DNA of 64,000 nt from Leptospira bourretii (GCF_004770145.1 NZ_RQFW01000022.1:124001-188000); one strand, 5' to 3'; counted from the stretch's first letter, positions 1 through 9,159 are shown. The notes: generated from the letters alone by a model not told the origin. Program-made: numbers and translations.

Positions 1-1436
1 AAAATATCATGAAGGCTAAACACTAAATCTTCAATGTACTTACGCAAATCAACAGATTCCAAATCTTCCGATTGGTATAAATTTTCGTAAACCTTGGACA
101 TGGACATGATTCTGGATTGCGCATTTAAAAACGATTGTTTGGCGACGTCGTTTTCAACTTTAAAAGATTCTAAATTCAAAAGTCCTGAAATGATGGCGAG
201 GGTATTTTTAACCCTATGTTGTAATTCTTTTAATAAAACATCTTTTTCTTCCAAAGATTTTGCGAGCCGGTCTTCGATATCTAAAATTTTTGTGACATCT
301 AAATTGATCCAGAGAATGAACCTTTCTCCTGCAATTTCAAAGGCCTGGCTGAATACCATAACATCAAATTTTTTACCGTCCGAATGCGTGACAGACATTC
401 TTTCGCCTGCCATCCGACCTTTTTCTTGATAAATTTGTGTTAGACGTGCAAGTTGTTCGGGATTACTCCAGGCCTCAAACTCTGTTGTTTTTCTGCCAAT
501 GACCCTTGTTTTTTCCAACTGGAAGATGGTTTCCATGGAGGAATTTATATCCAAATAGGTTCCATCTTTGACTGTAGAAATCGCCATGGCAATGGGACTG
601 AGTTGAAATACCTTTGCATAAAGGCTTTCCCCATCTTTGGGTGGAACCATAACAGGTGCATTGGGTGTTTCTCTAAATACAATCACGACTCCGCTTAAAT
701 TCTTTTCAGAATCTAAAATAGGGGATATTGTTTCTGTAACATGTGTTTCGCGACCGCTACGAGAAACGATAATAAGATCATTTCGCCTTTCCGTTTTTTC
801 GAGTCCACTTAAAGCATTTAGAAAGGGATAGGAAACCCGAGTTCTAGCTTCTGCCTGAATTAAATATAAAAATGAAGAAAGGTCTTTTTCTAAAACTTCT
901 GATTTGCGATGCCCCAACATATCCAGAGCTTTGTGATTGATTTCACGGATTAAACCTTCAGGGGAAAGAACAATCACACCATCTCCCATAGCTTCAAAAG
1001 TAATCCGAAGTTCTTTTTCTCGAAATGCTAACGATTGTTCCGCTTGGTAAAGTTTGAGTGCAGATCGAATCATACATTCGATGATATCAGGGCTGGAAAT
1101 TTTTGGAATGAAACCGTAGTGTTTTATTTTGCAAACACGATCCAGAATTTTGTTATCTGAATAACCACTAACAAATAGAATCGGAATCTCACGATACGAA
1201 AGAATTTTTTCAGCAAGTTGGATTCCATCCATTCCATCGGAAAGATTTATATCCATAAGAATCAAATCTACTCTTTCACCTGACGTGATGTAGTTGTATG
1301 CATCGTTTGTATTTGATACATACTGCACGGAATACCCTTTATTTTTGAGGAATTCTGACTGTGAAATAGCCAATATGGCTTCATCTTCCACAAGCAAAAT
1401 ATGACCTAAACTATGTTTGAGTTCCGTAAATGGCAT
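1..1436 (-). CDS. Response regulator-PAS-PAS-HisKA_2 sensor kinase (3' part outside window)
   Basis: The frame is open from an ATG at 1436 to the left edge, so about 478 residues are visible and the C-terminus is missing. Residues 10-125 form a receiver domain with the acidic pocket ED near 17-18 and phosphoacceptor Asp62 in MDINLSDGMDG. Two PAS-like segments follow (about 145-260 and 270-385; GDGVIVLSPEG marks the first). Around residue 400 comes LLKELQHRVKNTLAIISGLL, the phosphoacceptor His motif of the HisKA_2 class (LKEIHHRVKNNL in relatives). The ATPase domain should lie beyond the window. The order receiver-PAS-PAS-kinase suggests a cytoplasmic kinase that takes input by phosphotransfer as well as through PAS ligands; no membrane segment is visible. 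Family assignment is firm, signal unknown. Confidence 0.9.
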   Translation of the reverse strand, partial: MPFTELKHSLGHILLVEDEAILAISQSEFLKNKGYSVQYVSNTNDAYNYITSGERVDLILMDINLSDGMDGIQLAEKILSYREIPILFVSGYSDNKILDRVCKIKHYGFIPKISSPDIIECMIRSALKLYQAEQSLAFREKELRITFEAMGDGVIVLSPEGLIREINHKALDMLGHRKSEVLEKDLSSFLYLIQAEARTRVSYPFLNALSGLEKTERRNDLIIVSRSGRETHVTETISPILDSEKNLSGVVIVFRETPNAPVMVPPKDGESLYAKVFQLSPIAMAISTVKDGTYLDINSSMETIFQLEKTRVIGRKTTEFEAWSNPEQLARLTQIYQEKGRMAGERMSVTHSDGKKFDVMVFSQAFEIAGERFILWINLDVTKILDIEDRLAKSLEEKDVLLKELQHRVKNTLAIISGLLNLESFKVENDVAKQSFLNAQSRIMSMSKVYENLYQSEDLESVDLRKYIEDLVFSLHDI

Positions 1437-1804
1437 AGAGTGTTCTATCGATTTTCATAATGAGGCGGTAGAAAAGCAATCGATTAAGATGATAAATTTT
1501 TATGAAAAAAAACGAAAACATCTGCAATAAAAACCAACGGCGACTGTTGAAGGTTAAAACTTTTTGATTGCGAATCTGTCTTATGAAGAATGGATTATGT
1601 CGATTTTAAATCACAAACGAATGTTTGTTGACATAAATTTTACGTAAGAAACCAAGCTACGAAGTTTTTTTCTATCAAACGTTCTTTTTTCATATTAGAC
1701 TTATAGGGACGAATCACCCGATGAACTAAAAACCTTTGCTCGTTTTTGAAAACAAAGAAGAGAGAGAGAAAAACTAAGGATTAGTACCTAACTATTGTTA
1801 CAAA
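1437..1804. other. Intergenic region, 368 bp
   Basis: AT-rich spacer upstream of the leftward kinase gene and downstream of the PTPS-family gene. I see no open frame with a ribosome-binding site, no strong hairpin and no RNA gene. It probably carries the promoter of the kinase gene, but no convincing -35/-10 pair could be picked by eye. Confidence 0.5.
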
Positions 1805-2224
1805 TTAAGATAAGTCTGAGTTTTCATCTGGTTCGAAGAACGCAAGATTTTCAGGCCCCTCATGGATCACAATCCGGCGGATTCTGCCATCAGAAGATTT
1901 GACATCTGACTTAAGACCTGCATAAAACCAACGAGCTACATTCTCAGAAGTGGGATTGACCCCTTTAAAATCGGGATGGTCATTGATCAAGATATGATCA
2001 ATGGAATGGACTAACTCGGAAAGGCGGGTTCTTGCTGTTAAAAAATCATAAGAAATGCCATCTGGACGAATGTTTGTATTTCCCTCCAAAAATACCTCCA
2101 CCTTCCAGGAATGCCCGTGGATGGGCTCATCTGAGCCGTCGGCAAAGTACTGGTAGAGGAAATGGGCGGATTCAAACCTTCCCTCAATTCGGACATAAAA
2201 TTTCCCGTTTTCTTGGGTAAACAT
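1805..2224 (-). CDS. 6-pyruvoyl-tetrahydropterin synthase family protein, PTPS-III-like (no cysteine)
   Basis: A small T-fold enzyme of the PTPS/QueD family. From the ATG at 2224, zinc ligands are His21 (FESAH), His36 and His38 (HGH). The IDH pair (Asp76-His77) and HEGP (Glu122) match the rest of the active site. The catalytic Cys that QueD carries four residues before HGH is replaced by Asp32, and the protein has no cysteine at all; Glu33 lies three residues before HGH (ExxHGH). In the family this arrangement marks PTPS-III enzymes, which cleave dihydroneopterin to 6-hydroxymethylpterin and can replace FolB in folate synthesis. A queuosine role is therefore less likely. A TTG at 2251 would extend the frame by nine residues. 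The gene is divergent from the DUF1858 gene, 64 bp away. Confidence 0.8.
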   Translation of the reverse strand: MFTQENGKFYVRIEGRFESAHFLYQYFADGSDEPIHGHSWKVEVFLEGNTNIRPDGISYDFLTARTRLSELVHSIDHILINDHPDFKGVNPTSENVARWFYAGLKSDVKSSDGRIRRIVIHEGPENLAFFEPDENSDLS

Positions 2225-2288
2225 TCCATTGACGAATAGAGCATAGTCCAATATTTGTATAGTAATTTCCTTCCTGAGGGTTCTTAAG

Positions 2289-2510
2289 ATGACCGAAACA
2301 ACAAAACCGCGCTTTTTTAAAGAAATGACTGTGGGCGAAGCGATTGCAATCCATCCAGAAGCAGGGCTTGTTTTCTCCAGCTACCATTTAGGTGGATGTT
2401 CACACTGCTCCATTAACGAAGTTGAGACAATTGAACAAGTTTGTATGGGTTATGGTGTAGAAGTAGACACTCTCATCGATTCCCTCAACAATCTTTTCTC
2501 TGAAGAATAG
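2289..2510 (+). CDS. DUF1858-family small protein
   Basis: A 73-residue soluble protein. It shows the DUF1858 pattern: a start helix (MTVGEAIAIHPEAGLVF), then a CSHC motif (residues 37-40, GGCSHC) and helices ending in VEVDTLIDSLNN. The family is widespread, often next to Fe-S or hybrid-cluster proteins, and is thought to bind a metal or cluster through its CxxC; its exact role is unknown. It is divergent from the PTPS-family gene and 89 bp upstream of the FAH gene on the same strand, so co-transcription with the latter is possible but not shown. Confidence 0.8.
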   Translation: MTETTKPRFFKEMTVGEAIAIHPEAGLVFSSYHLGGCSHCSINEVETIEQVCMGYGVEVDTLIDSLNNLFSEE

Positions 2511-2599
2511 ACCAAATTTTCACTTCCACATTGTAAGGGCCCTTGTTCGGCCCACGTGTTTTTTTATCCCACCCCAAAACATAGTTTCGTAGGTCAACG

Positions 2600-3580
2600 A
2601 TGGCAAAACATTTTGTACGTTTTCAATATAAAAATAAAATTGATTGGGGAATGGTTAGTGGAGAAAAAATCTTTCCTTTACAAATCGGTGATCTCTCCAC
2701 CAAGAATTTGTTAGTTGGTCTTCAAAAGAAAAAAATCAAAACTCCAACAAAAATCCCATCGCAGAAAATCATTCCCCAAAACAACATTACGATTTTGTCA
2801 CCAATCACAACTCCCTGCCAAGTGATTTGCCAAGGGGCTAATTATAAAAAACATTCTTTAGAAGCTGGGCTCAATCCTAAATCAAAAACATATAATTTGT
2901 TTTTTACTAAGTCCGATTTGTCTATTACCACTGCTATTGGCGATGTGATTCGACCAAAACATGTTGAACTATTAGATTATGAAATCGAATTGGGAATTGT
3001 ATTTGGAAAAGAAATCAATGAAGAACTTGATTTGCATTCTTACAACCCAAAAGAATATATAGCGGCTCTTTTCATTGCCAATGATATTTCGGCAAGGGAC
3101 ATCCAACTTCGACAATTACAATGGTATAAAGGCAAATCTTATAGAACTTTTTTTCCTGCCGGACCCATTCTAGCTGTATTAGAGCCAAATGATTTTGATC
3201 AAATCGATTCGTTAGAATTAAACTTAACTGTCAATGGGCAATTAAGACAATCCGCAAAAGCAAACCAAATGGTGTATCCACCAAAAGAAACTATTGCCGA
3301 ACTTTCTGGGTTTTCTCGTATTCAAGTTGGAGATGTTTTATTAACAGGAACACCTTCTGGTTGTGCGCTTAAGGCTCCAGGAAAACTAAAACAAATATTT
3401 GCAAGTTTTTTACCTGAACACAAAAAGTGGGAAGTTTTTATCAAAGGACAAAAAAAACGAAAAGAATATTTACAACCTGGCGATGTTATCAAAGCAAACA
3501 TTCGCACTCCCGATGGAAAAATCAATTTGGGAGAACAAATCCTTCAGGTGAAACAAGGATCAATTGATTGGACAACCTAA
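2600..3580 (+). CDS. Fumarylacetoacetate hydrolase (FAH) family protein
   Basis: A 326-residue cytoplasmic enzyme with an N-terminal extension (1-65) and a FAH domain (about 75-315). Metal-binding acids are visible as Glu128 and Glu130 in DYEIELGIVFGKE and Asp162 in ANDISARD; LLTGTPSG and the final PGDVIKANI..G strand are typical. Family members hydrolyse or decarboxylate 2,4-dioxo acids, or hydrate 2-oxopent-4-enoate, using Mg2+ or Mn2+. The substrate cannot be told from sequence. The stop overlaps the next gene's start by 13 bases, indicating an operon. Confidence 0.87.
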   Translation: MAKHFVRFQYKNKIDWGMVSGEKIFPLQIGDLSTKNLLVGLQKKKIKTPTKIPSQKIIPQNNITILSPITTPCQVICQGANYKKHSLEAGLNPKSKTYNLFFTKSDLSITTAIGDVIRPKHVELLDYEIELGIVFGKEINEELDLHSYNPKEYIAALFIANDISARDIQLRQLQWYKGKSYRTFFPAGPILAVLEPNDFDQIDSLELNLTVNGQLRQSAKANQMVYPPKETIAELSGFSRIQVGDVLLTGTPSGCALKAPGKLKQIFASFLPEHKKWEVFIKGQKKRKEYLQPGDVIKANIRTPDGKINLGEQILQVKQGSIDWTT

Positions 3581-3969
3581 CCTATAGCATACCGGGACTA
3601 TTATTTCCAGCAATCTCTTTACTGATGCTCGCTTATACCAATCGTTTTTTTGGATTAGCAAAACTTTCCAGGCAACTTCTCAGCGAATACGAATCTTCAA
3701 AGTCAGAGATTTTAGAAAAACAAATTCACAACTTACGTTTTCGCATTACATTGATTTTATATGCTCAAAGTGCGGGAATCTTTAGTTTGATTTTATGTAC
3801 TTGTTCGATGGGTATGATTCCGTTTTATAATATAGTGGCTTGGGTTTTATTCGCCTCATCACTTTTATTTATGGTGATCTCACTCATTTTAGCACTGATA
3901 GAAATTCATTTATCAGTGATTGCCTTAGACATTGAAAGGAATTCGATATTAAATTCAGGATCTAAATGA
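3568..3969 (+). CDS. DUF2721-family membrane protein
   Basis: A 133-residue inner-membrane protein. The N-terminus (PGLLFPAISLLMLAYTNRFF, 9-28) and the central NLRFRITLILYAQSAGIFSL match the DUF2721 family; helices lie at about 8-26, 58-78 and 87-112. No function is established for the family. The start ATG lies inside the end of the FAH gene (13-base overlap), so translation is probably coupled. Confidence 0.8.
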   Translation: MDNLTYSIPGLLFPAISLLMLAYTNRFFGLAKLSRQLLSEYESSKSEILEKQIHNLRFRITLILYAQSAGIFSLILCTCSMGMIPFYNIVAWVLFASSLLFMVISLILALIEIHLSVIALDIERNSILNSGSK

Positions 3970-3984
3970 AATCACTAACTTACT

Positions 3985-4018
3985 AAAAAAGATTGAATGG
4001 AGATTTTTCCATTCAATC
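3985..4018 (-). terminator. Intrinsic terminator of the leftward lipoprotein gene
   Basis: A perfect 10-bp inverted repeat (GATTGAATGG at 3991-4000 and CCATTCAATC at 4009-4018) with an 8-base loop. On the minus strand it is followed by six T residues (3985-3990), 23 bp after the stop at 4041. It also lies just after the rightward DUF2721 gene, but there is no T run in that direction. Confidence 0.75.
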
Positions 4019-4040
4019 AAATGGTTTCGATCTTTAGTTA

Positions 4041-4976
4041 TTATTGAAAGATCGTTCTACCTAAAGAATCTATATTAACATTATTACTAGTACAGTCTCC
4101 AGAACCGACTGTATTATTTACTGGAGCAACAACTCCAGCTCCTGCACTATAATACGATCTCATAACAAAACCTTGCCCATTGGTAGTGGTTGCATTCATT
4201 GAAAACAAACATCTGCCACTGATCGTTGGAGCTGCGCCGGCGTTGACAGTGGCACAACTATTTGTTGCATGGTAAGTGCCTCCGGCACCACAAAGTGCAG
4301 CAGTATGTGTGCCACCTGCTAAAAAGTCAAAACAGGAACTTCCACCGGCATTGGTTAGAAAATTACAACTACTTCCACTACTGACTAATGTTGGATTATT
4401 GGCAACCTGTACCCTTACGGTTCCTCCAAATGTTCCCGATACAAAATAGTTTTTTACCCTAACACGATATGTACCGATTGCCAAATTTTCTTTTAAACGT
4501 TCTCTACTAGCACCAGCTGGATTTGTATCCGTTGCGCTGAGGACTACTGTCCCGGCTGCATTTGTTAGTTCTAAAACCAAATCGACAGTACTCGTTGTTG
4601 AAAATGCTGTGATGATATGATTCCCTGCAGATGTAACATTTAAATCAAAGTCAAGCAAAGGTCTGAGAGAAATAATCGTTCCATTCGATGACGTTCCATT
4701 AATCGCAATACTTCCACTTGTAGTAGGAATTGCTTTACACCTGTCGGTGGTCGAAGTTTGATCTAAATTAAAAGCACTTACACATAAAAAGCCTGAAGCA
4801 CAATTAAAATTCGAAGTGCACGAAGCACCATCAGTGCCCGTTCCAGTTGATGCACTACTTCTAGGCGAAGCGAGTAACAGTAATAATAAGGAATCTTCCG
4901 CTGAAGTGTCTGGCTTTGACGAAGAACAATTTAGAACAAAAATAAATAATATTGTGAACAGAGTGTAGATTTTCAT
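4041..4976 (-). CDS. Lipoprotein with PPC-like domain
   Basis: A 311-residue predicted lipoprotein: short signal with lipobox ending at Cys17 (FVLNCSSS), then a leptospiral-style poly-Leu stretch (LLLLLLAS) and Ser/Thr/Gly-rich linker. A cysteine pair region (CTSNFNCASGFLC) precedes a beta-sandwich at about 108-195 resembling a bacterial pre-peptidase C-terminal (PPC) domain (FDLNVTSAGNHIITAF, then GTYRVRVKNYF). The C-terminus has several more cysteines, probably disulphides. It is likely an envelope or surface protein; no enzymatic motif is visible. Confidence 0.75.
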   Translation of the reverse strand: MKIYTLFTILFIFVLNCSSSKPDTSAEDSLLLLLLASPRSSASTGTGTDGASCTSNFNCASGFLCVSAFNLDQTSTTDRCKAIPTTSGSIAINGTSSNGTIISLRPLLDFDLNVTSAGNHIITAFSTTSTVDLVLELTNAAGTVVLSATDTNPAGASRERLKENLAIGTYRVRVKNYFVSGTFGGTVRVQVANNPTLVSSGSSCNFLTNAGGSSCFDFLAGGTHTAALCGAGGTYHATNSCATVNAGAAPTISGRCLFSMNATTTNGQGFVMRSYYSAGAGVVAPVNNTVGSGDCTSNNVNIDSLGRTIFQ

Positions 4977-5266
4977 AGTGGAACTTTACGCATTGAAAAG
5001 TTAACAATCGTATATCGTCAACAACTTTCTGTTAAACTTTCGATTTGAATCGTTTAAAATAACATAGTCTCTGTTACACTATTGAAAGCAAAATGGATAC
5101 ATTTGCCTTAAAGGGAAATCCCTCAATCCCCTCGTTCTACTGAATGAATCAGTTTCTAGAAAAATGAAACTAATCTGGCTGGCGTTGGTTTTTTAAAAAT
5201 ATCTAGTGAAATGATTCTATCTCTTACAGATGGACATTCCTATTGCTTAGGCAAAAAATAAGGATT
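4977..5266. other. Intergenic region, 290 bp
   Basis: AT-rich spacer between the start of the PPC lipoprotein gene and the end of the MDR oxidoreductase gene, both leftward. No open frame, RNA gene or repeat was seen. It should hold the lipoprotein promoter. Confidence 0.4.
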
Positions 5267-6277
5267 TTAAATTCGAATGACAATTTTTCCAAAATGGGAT
5301 CCGGATCGTAAGTATCGGATTGCTTCGGCTGATTCTTCTAAGGTAAACACTTTATCAACTACCGGTCTTAGGCCAGAAGTCTGAATTGCTTGGTTCATTT
5401 CGATGAAGGCTTTCCTTCCACCGACAACTAGACCTTGGATTTTTAAGTTGTTCATCACAGCTGGAAGTAAATTGAGTTCTCCTGATTTACCGGCAAGAAT
5501 CCCAATCAAATGGATTACACCAAACGGACGACAGGCTGCAATGGATTGTTCTAGAGTCCCGGCACCACCTACTTCAATGATATGATCGGCTCCAACTTTT
5601 TCTGTAATCCGACGAACTTCTTTGCCCCACTCGGGTGTTTCTTTATAATTAATTAAGTAATCAGCACCTAACTCTTTGCCTCGTTCTAACTTTTCATCAC
5701 TAGAGGAAGTGAGAATGACTTTGGCTCCCGCCAACTTCGCAAACTGCAAGGCGAAAATAGACACTCCACCTGTTCCTTGTACCACAACAAATTCACCTGG
5801 TTTTAATTGGCTGAATTGAAATAGACCAGACCAAGCGGTGAGAGCCGCGCAAGGTAATGTGGCAGCTTCTTCATACGACAAATGAGAAGGAATTCGTACA
5901 AGTCCGGTTTCAGGAACTAAAGCAAACTCGCGTAAGGTGCCCAGAAGTGGGCCACCGATTGTATGACGCATTTCTGCATGGGTTGCTTCTTTTGCTATCC
6001 ACTTGGGTGCAAACGTGAGAAGAACCCGATCTCCCACTTTCCATTCGTTGACTTCTGAACCAATCGCAACAACCTCGCCTGCACCATCACTACAGGGAAC
6101 CAAAGGGAGTGGAAATTTAGGATTGTATTTACCTTCGACAACTAAAGAGTCTCGGTAGTTTAAAGAAGCTGCATGCAACCGAACGAGCACTTCCGTAGCA
6201 CCCGGACTAGCAGGTTCCGGAACCTCTACAATTTTTAAATGATCCAAACCAAAATGACTGACCTGTGCTTGTTTCAT
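5267..6277 (-). CDS. Zinc-independent MDR-family NAD(P)-dependent oxidoreductase
   Basis: A 336-residue medium-chain dehydrogenase/reductase. The N-terminal GroES-like domain contains LNYRDSLVVEGKY and PLVPCSDGAGEVVAIG. The Rossmann domain starts at about 150 (GEFVVVQGTGGVSIFALQFAKLAGA), where TGGVS replaces the common GxGxxG. The C-terminus GSHFGKIVIRI is typical of quinone-oxidoreductase-like enzymes. The catalytic-zinc Cys and His ligands of classical alcohol dehydrogenases are not all present, so it is probably a zinc-free enoyl or quinone reductase. It lies 50 bp downstream of the VOC gene on the same strand. Confidence 0.83.
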   Translation of the reverse strand: MKQAQVSHFGLDHLKIVEVPEPASPGATEVLVRLHAASLNYRDSLVVEGKYNPKFPLPLVPCSDGAGEVVAIGSEVNEWKVGDRVLLTFAPKWIAKEATHAEMRHTIGGPLLGTLREFALVPETGLVRIPSHLSYEEAATLPCAALTAWSGLFQFSQLKPGEFVVVQGTGGVSIFALQFAKLAGAKVILTSSSDEKLERGKELGADYLINYKETPEWGKEVRRITEKVGADHIIEVGGAGTLEQSIAACRPFGVIHLIGILAGKSGELNLLPAVMNNLKIQGLVVGGRKAFIEMNQAIQTSGLRPVVDKVFTLEESAEAIRYLRSGSHFGKIVIRI

Positions 6278-6327
6278 TGTTTACCCAAAAACCCTTCTGA
6301 TTAAAAATATAACAAAGATAATGCGAA

Positions 6328-6759
6328 TTACTTATTTAAAACAATTTCGCCTTTTTCATTTAAAGGGAAAAATGGATTGAAGGCTACTTCAAAAATATGG
6401 CCATCAAAGTCTTTAAAATATCCGCTATACCCTCCCCAAAATACTTTTTGTGGTTCTTTCAGAATCGTTGCACCTAACGCGCGCACCTTATTGATTACAA
6501 CATCAACTTCCGCCTCACTAGTCTGGTTTTGTGCAAGTGTAATTCCTGAAAACTCTTGACGTTTTTGAAAAGGGATTCCTATGTCTTCAGCCAAAGCCTC
6601 TTCACCAAACAGAGAAAGTACGATCGTACCAATTTGGAAGAAAGCAACATTATCGTTACTTTCTTCTGATCGTTTCCAACCAAGACCCTTTTCATAGAAG
6701 TCGATGGAACGTTGTAAATTGGAAACACCCAGGGTGACTAAATTGATTCGTGGATACAT
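6328..6759 (-). CDS. VOC-family (glyoxalase/bleomycin-resistance fold) protein
   Basis: A 143-residue single-domain protein with the beta-alpha-beta-beta-beta repeats of the vicinal oxygen chelate superfamily: VTLGVSNLQRSIDFYEKGLGW at the start, and GGYSGYFKDFDGHIFEVAF near 110-128 with the usual D-x-(D)-G-(H)-x-x-E signature. The ATG at 6759 follows a clear AAAAGGAG. Substrate unknown; family members include dioxygenases, glyoxalase I and antibiotic-binding proteins. Possibly co-transcribed with the MDR gene downstream. Confidence 0.82.
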   Translation of the reverse strand: MYPRINLVTLGVSNLQRSIDFYEKGLGWKRSEESNDNVAFFQIGTIVLSLFGEEALAEDIGIPFQKRQEFSGITLAQNQTSEAEVDVVINKVRALGATILKEPQKVFWGGYSGYFKDFDGHIFEVAFNPFFPLNEKGEIVLNK

Positions 6760-6850
6760 AAACGAACTCCTTTTGCGAAAATATGAACTTTAGAGAAATT
6801 AAAAATATGAAAGCGGGATTTGGATTCACAAAACAAAGGTTTCATGGTAG

Positions 6851-6907
6851 ATGGAGCCATTGGGTGGCGGGTGGATAACCCCACCCAGTCTAAATAGGGC
6901 GGGGACA
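6851..6907. repeat. GC-rich palindromic intergenic element
   Basis: A GC-rich block in otherwise AT-rich sequence between ccr and the VOC gene. TGGGTGG (6861-6867) and CCACCCA (6881-6887) form a perfect 7-bp stem, with an internal GGGTGG copy. A similar CCACCC/GGGTGG hairpin occurs near 58.9 kb. It may be one of the dispersed leptospiral palindromes; family membership is inferred. Confidence 0.5.
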
Positions 6908-6935
6908 TGTACTCTAAATACACACTTGGAAAAAA

Positions 6936-8183
6936 TTACTTCTTTCCAAGTCCTGTAGTTTTTGCACCAACGAGGATTGACATGTTTCCTGCTGGGTGTT
7001 TGTTTTCTCTCATCAATTGGTGGCACTCACCTGTTTGATCGAAAGTAAAAGTTTGTGCCAATACTGGATCCACTTTTTTATCAATCACCAATTGGTTGAG
7101 GTCACGACAGTTGTCGTCGTTTGCGAAGTGAGAACCTTGCAGACGTTTTTGTCTCATCCACAGATAACGTAAGTCAGCTGTTGCGTTAAAACCAGTCGTT
7201 CCAGCACAAATCACAACCATACCACCTGTTTCACAGACAAATACGGAAGTCGGAAGTGTGGTTTCACCTGGGTGTTCAAAAACGATTTGAGGGTTTTTGC
7301 CTTTTCCAGCAATGTCCCAAATTGCTTTACCAAACTCACGTGCTTGTTTGGTCCATTCAACAAATGCTTCTGGTTTGTTGATATCAGAAGTAAGTCCACC
7401 CCAATGTTTAAACTTGTTACGGTTGATCACACCAGCAGCACCTAAGTTTTTACAAAAATCAATTTTGTCATCAGAAGAAACAACAGCGATTGGAATTCCG
7501 CCAGCTGCTTTTACAATTTGGATTGCCATAGCACCTAGTCCACCTGCTCCACCCCAAATCAAAACCACATCACCTGGTTTTACATCATTTGGTTTCCAGT
7601 GGTGTAACATTCTATAGGCGGTTGCAGCAACTAACATATAAGCAGCGGATGCTTCCCAAGTTAGGTGTTGTGGTCGAGGAAGGCATTGGTGGTCTTGTAC
7701 TTTGCAAAATTGTGCAAACGAACCCCAGTTAGATTCATATCCCCAAATGATTTGGGAAGGTGCATACATTGGATCTTTACCAGAAAGAACCCATGGATCT
7801 TTTGGATCCCACATTGCACAATGGACAACAACTTCATCGCCCACTTTTACATTTTTAACTTCAGATCCAACTTTGTAGACAATCCCAGAAGCATCTGATC
7901 CACCAATGTGGAATTTTTCTGGTTCACCTTTTTTGTTACGAGCTGCGATCACATCAACAGGATATCCTAAAGCTGCCCAAACATTATTATAGTTAACACC
8001 GGCAGCCATAGTGGCTACGAGAACTTCGTTCGGACCGATCTCCGGAACATCAATGACTTCTGACTGGAAAGAAGTTTTCGGTTCGCCGTAACGTTCCGGG
8101 CGAATGACCTGCGCGTGCATTTTTTTGGGCACAACTCCAATAGGAGGGAGTTCCCCTACTGGTACGATTTCTACGTTGCTCAT
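6936..8183 (-). CDS. ccr: Crotonyl-CoA carboxylase/reductase
   Basis: A 415-residue MDR-superfamily enzyme with the Ccr-specific architecture. It catalyses NADPH-dependent reductive carboxylation of crotonyl-CoA to ethylmalonyl-CoA. Visible hallmarks are [11 protein letters not shown] (Asn66 region), [15 protein letters not shown] (Tyr149-Glu150, in the CO2-contact region), [19 protein letters not shown] (nucleotide site, about 211-229) and LQGSHFAN with the conserved His. The length matches the family (about 410-450). The ATG at 8183 follows AAAAGG. It is downstream of the metalloprotein unit by 64 bp but functionally unrelated. In most bacteria it feeds the ethylmalonyl-CoA pathway or makes ethylmalonyl units; which applies here is not shown in the window. 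Confidence 0.92.
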   Translation of the reverse strand: MSNVEIVPVGELPPIGVVPKKMHAQVIRPERYGEPKTSFQSEVIDVPEIGPNEVLVATMAAGVNYNNVWAALGYPVDVIAARNKKGEPEKFHIGGSDASGIVYKVGSEVKNVKVGDEVVVHCAMWDPKDPWVLSGKDPMYAPSQIIWGYESNWGSFAQFCKVQDHQCLPRPQHLTWEASAAYMLVAATAYRMLHHWKPNDVKPGDVVLIWGGAGGLGAMAIQIVKAAGGIPIAVVSSDDKIDFCKNLGAAGVINRNKFKHWGGLTSDINKPEAFVEWTKQAREFGKAIWDIAGKGKNPQIVFEHPGETTLPTSVFVCETGGMVVICAGTTGFNATADLRYLWMRQKRLQGSHFANDDNCRDLNQLVIDKKVDPVLAQTFTFDQTGECHQLMRENKHPAGNMSILVGAKTTGLGKK

Positions 8184-8247
8184 AGATTACCTTTTACGAT
8201 TAAAATTTATAGAGTTTCTTAGAACGTTTTAAAAAAGGCATCAGATG

Positions 8248-9159
8248 TCAATCGCTTCCCCACTCCATGGAGAAGGCAAAAGTCCATGCAGATTGATAGA
8301 GTCGATACTCACGATCCCTTTGTAACGGGTACCGATAGGCTAAACTCATGTTGTATTTCTCAGAAAAATTCCAAGAAAACCCAGCGCTCGCCTCCGTAAA
8401 ATACGATGGGTTCGCTTTATCTTTTTCTTTTGAATAATCCACACCATTATAGGGATTACGATACAAGAGACCAGTAAAGAGAGAAATTTCTTGCATCAAA
8501 TAATACGTCACATAAGCGGAAATAAGAGTCGTTTTTTTGAACTCATACTCCGGTTCAGGAGGAGAGGCAGAAGGTTTTCTATAGTAGTAAGGAATTCCAT
8601 CATTGTCTTGTAAGTTGTTTGGTTGGGGACGAGAAAGTGGATTTAATCCACCAATCTTAGTTACAAAAGACCACTTCTCATACAAATACCCAAGTTTGAT
8701 AAACCCAGAACCTGTATAATAATTTCCACCAGTGAATCGGTCTGTGTCAGGTCCACTGGGAAAACCAACAGAACCCTCGATCACAAAAAAGTAAGGTTTA
8801 TCTAAATCAAAGAAAGGTTGGAATTTAAAACCAAGATAAGTTTTTCCAATCCTTGCTGCATCCTCTCTTCCTCGTTGTTGGTAATAATTCCAAGGCACAG
8901 AAGCATTCAGTGCAAATCTTCCATCGAAAAAATTCATCTCCGCAAAGGCTGTGGTTGTGAAGAGATGGCTATTCTCACGAGTGGATTGGTAATAATCTTG
9001 GGTCATTACCAAATAGTTAGTTGGTTTTTCCCTCTTTCCCGTAAATGGATCCACAAATCTTGCGGTGGCATTCGGACTATCCGACGAACCAGTGTGATGT
9101 GAATGAATCGATTGAAAAGAAATTATAAAAAGAAATAAAACTAAAACACTTTGTTTCAT
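8248..9159 (-). CDS. Outer-membrane beta-barrel-like protein of the MbnP/MbnH unit
   Basis: Read from the ATG at 9159 (about 303 residues), which overlaps the preceding stop as ATGA and has TGGAG upstream; an ATG at 9180 is less likely. A cleavable signal (MKQSVLVLFLFIISF...HS) is followed by HSHHTGSS, a possible metal-binding N-terminus. The rest alternates aromatic and polar residues in strand-sized blocks (FAEMNFFDGRFALNASVPW, SAYVTYYLMQEISLFTGLLY, YNMSLAYRYPLQ) and ends with a strand, as in small outer-membrane barrels. It loosely resembles MetA/phenol-degradation-type transporters. It is the last gene of the five-gene unit and might move metal or substrate across the outer membrane; this is inference. 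Confidence 0.7.
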   Translation of the reverse strand: MKQSVLVLFLFIISFQSIHSHHTGSSDSPNATARFVDPFTGKREKPTNYLVMTQDYYQSTRENSHLFTTTAFAEMNFFDGRFALNASVPWNYYQQRGREDAARIGKTYLGFKFQPFFDLDKPYFFVIEGSVGFPSGPDTDRFTGGNYYTGSGFIKLGYLYEKWSFVTKIGGLNPLSRPQPNNLQDNDGIPYYYRKPSASPPEPEYEFKKTTLISAYVTYYLMQEISLFTGLLYRNPYNGVDYSKEKDKANPSYFTEASAGFSWNFSEKYNMSLAYRYPLQRDREYRLYQSAWTFAFSMEWGSD

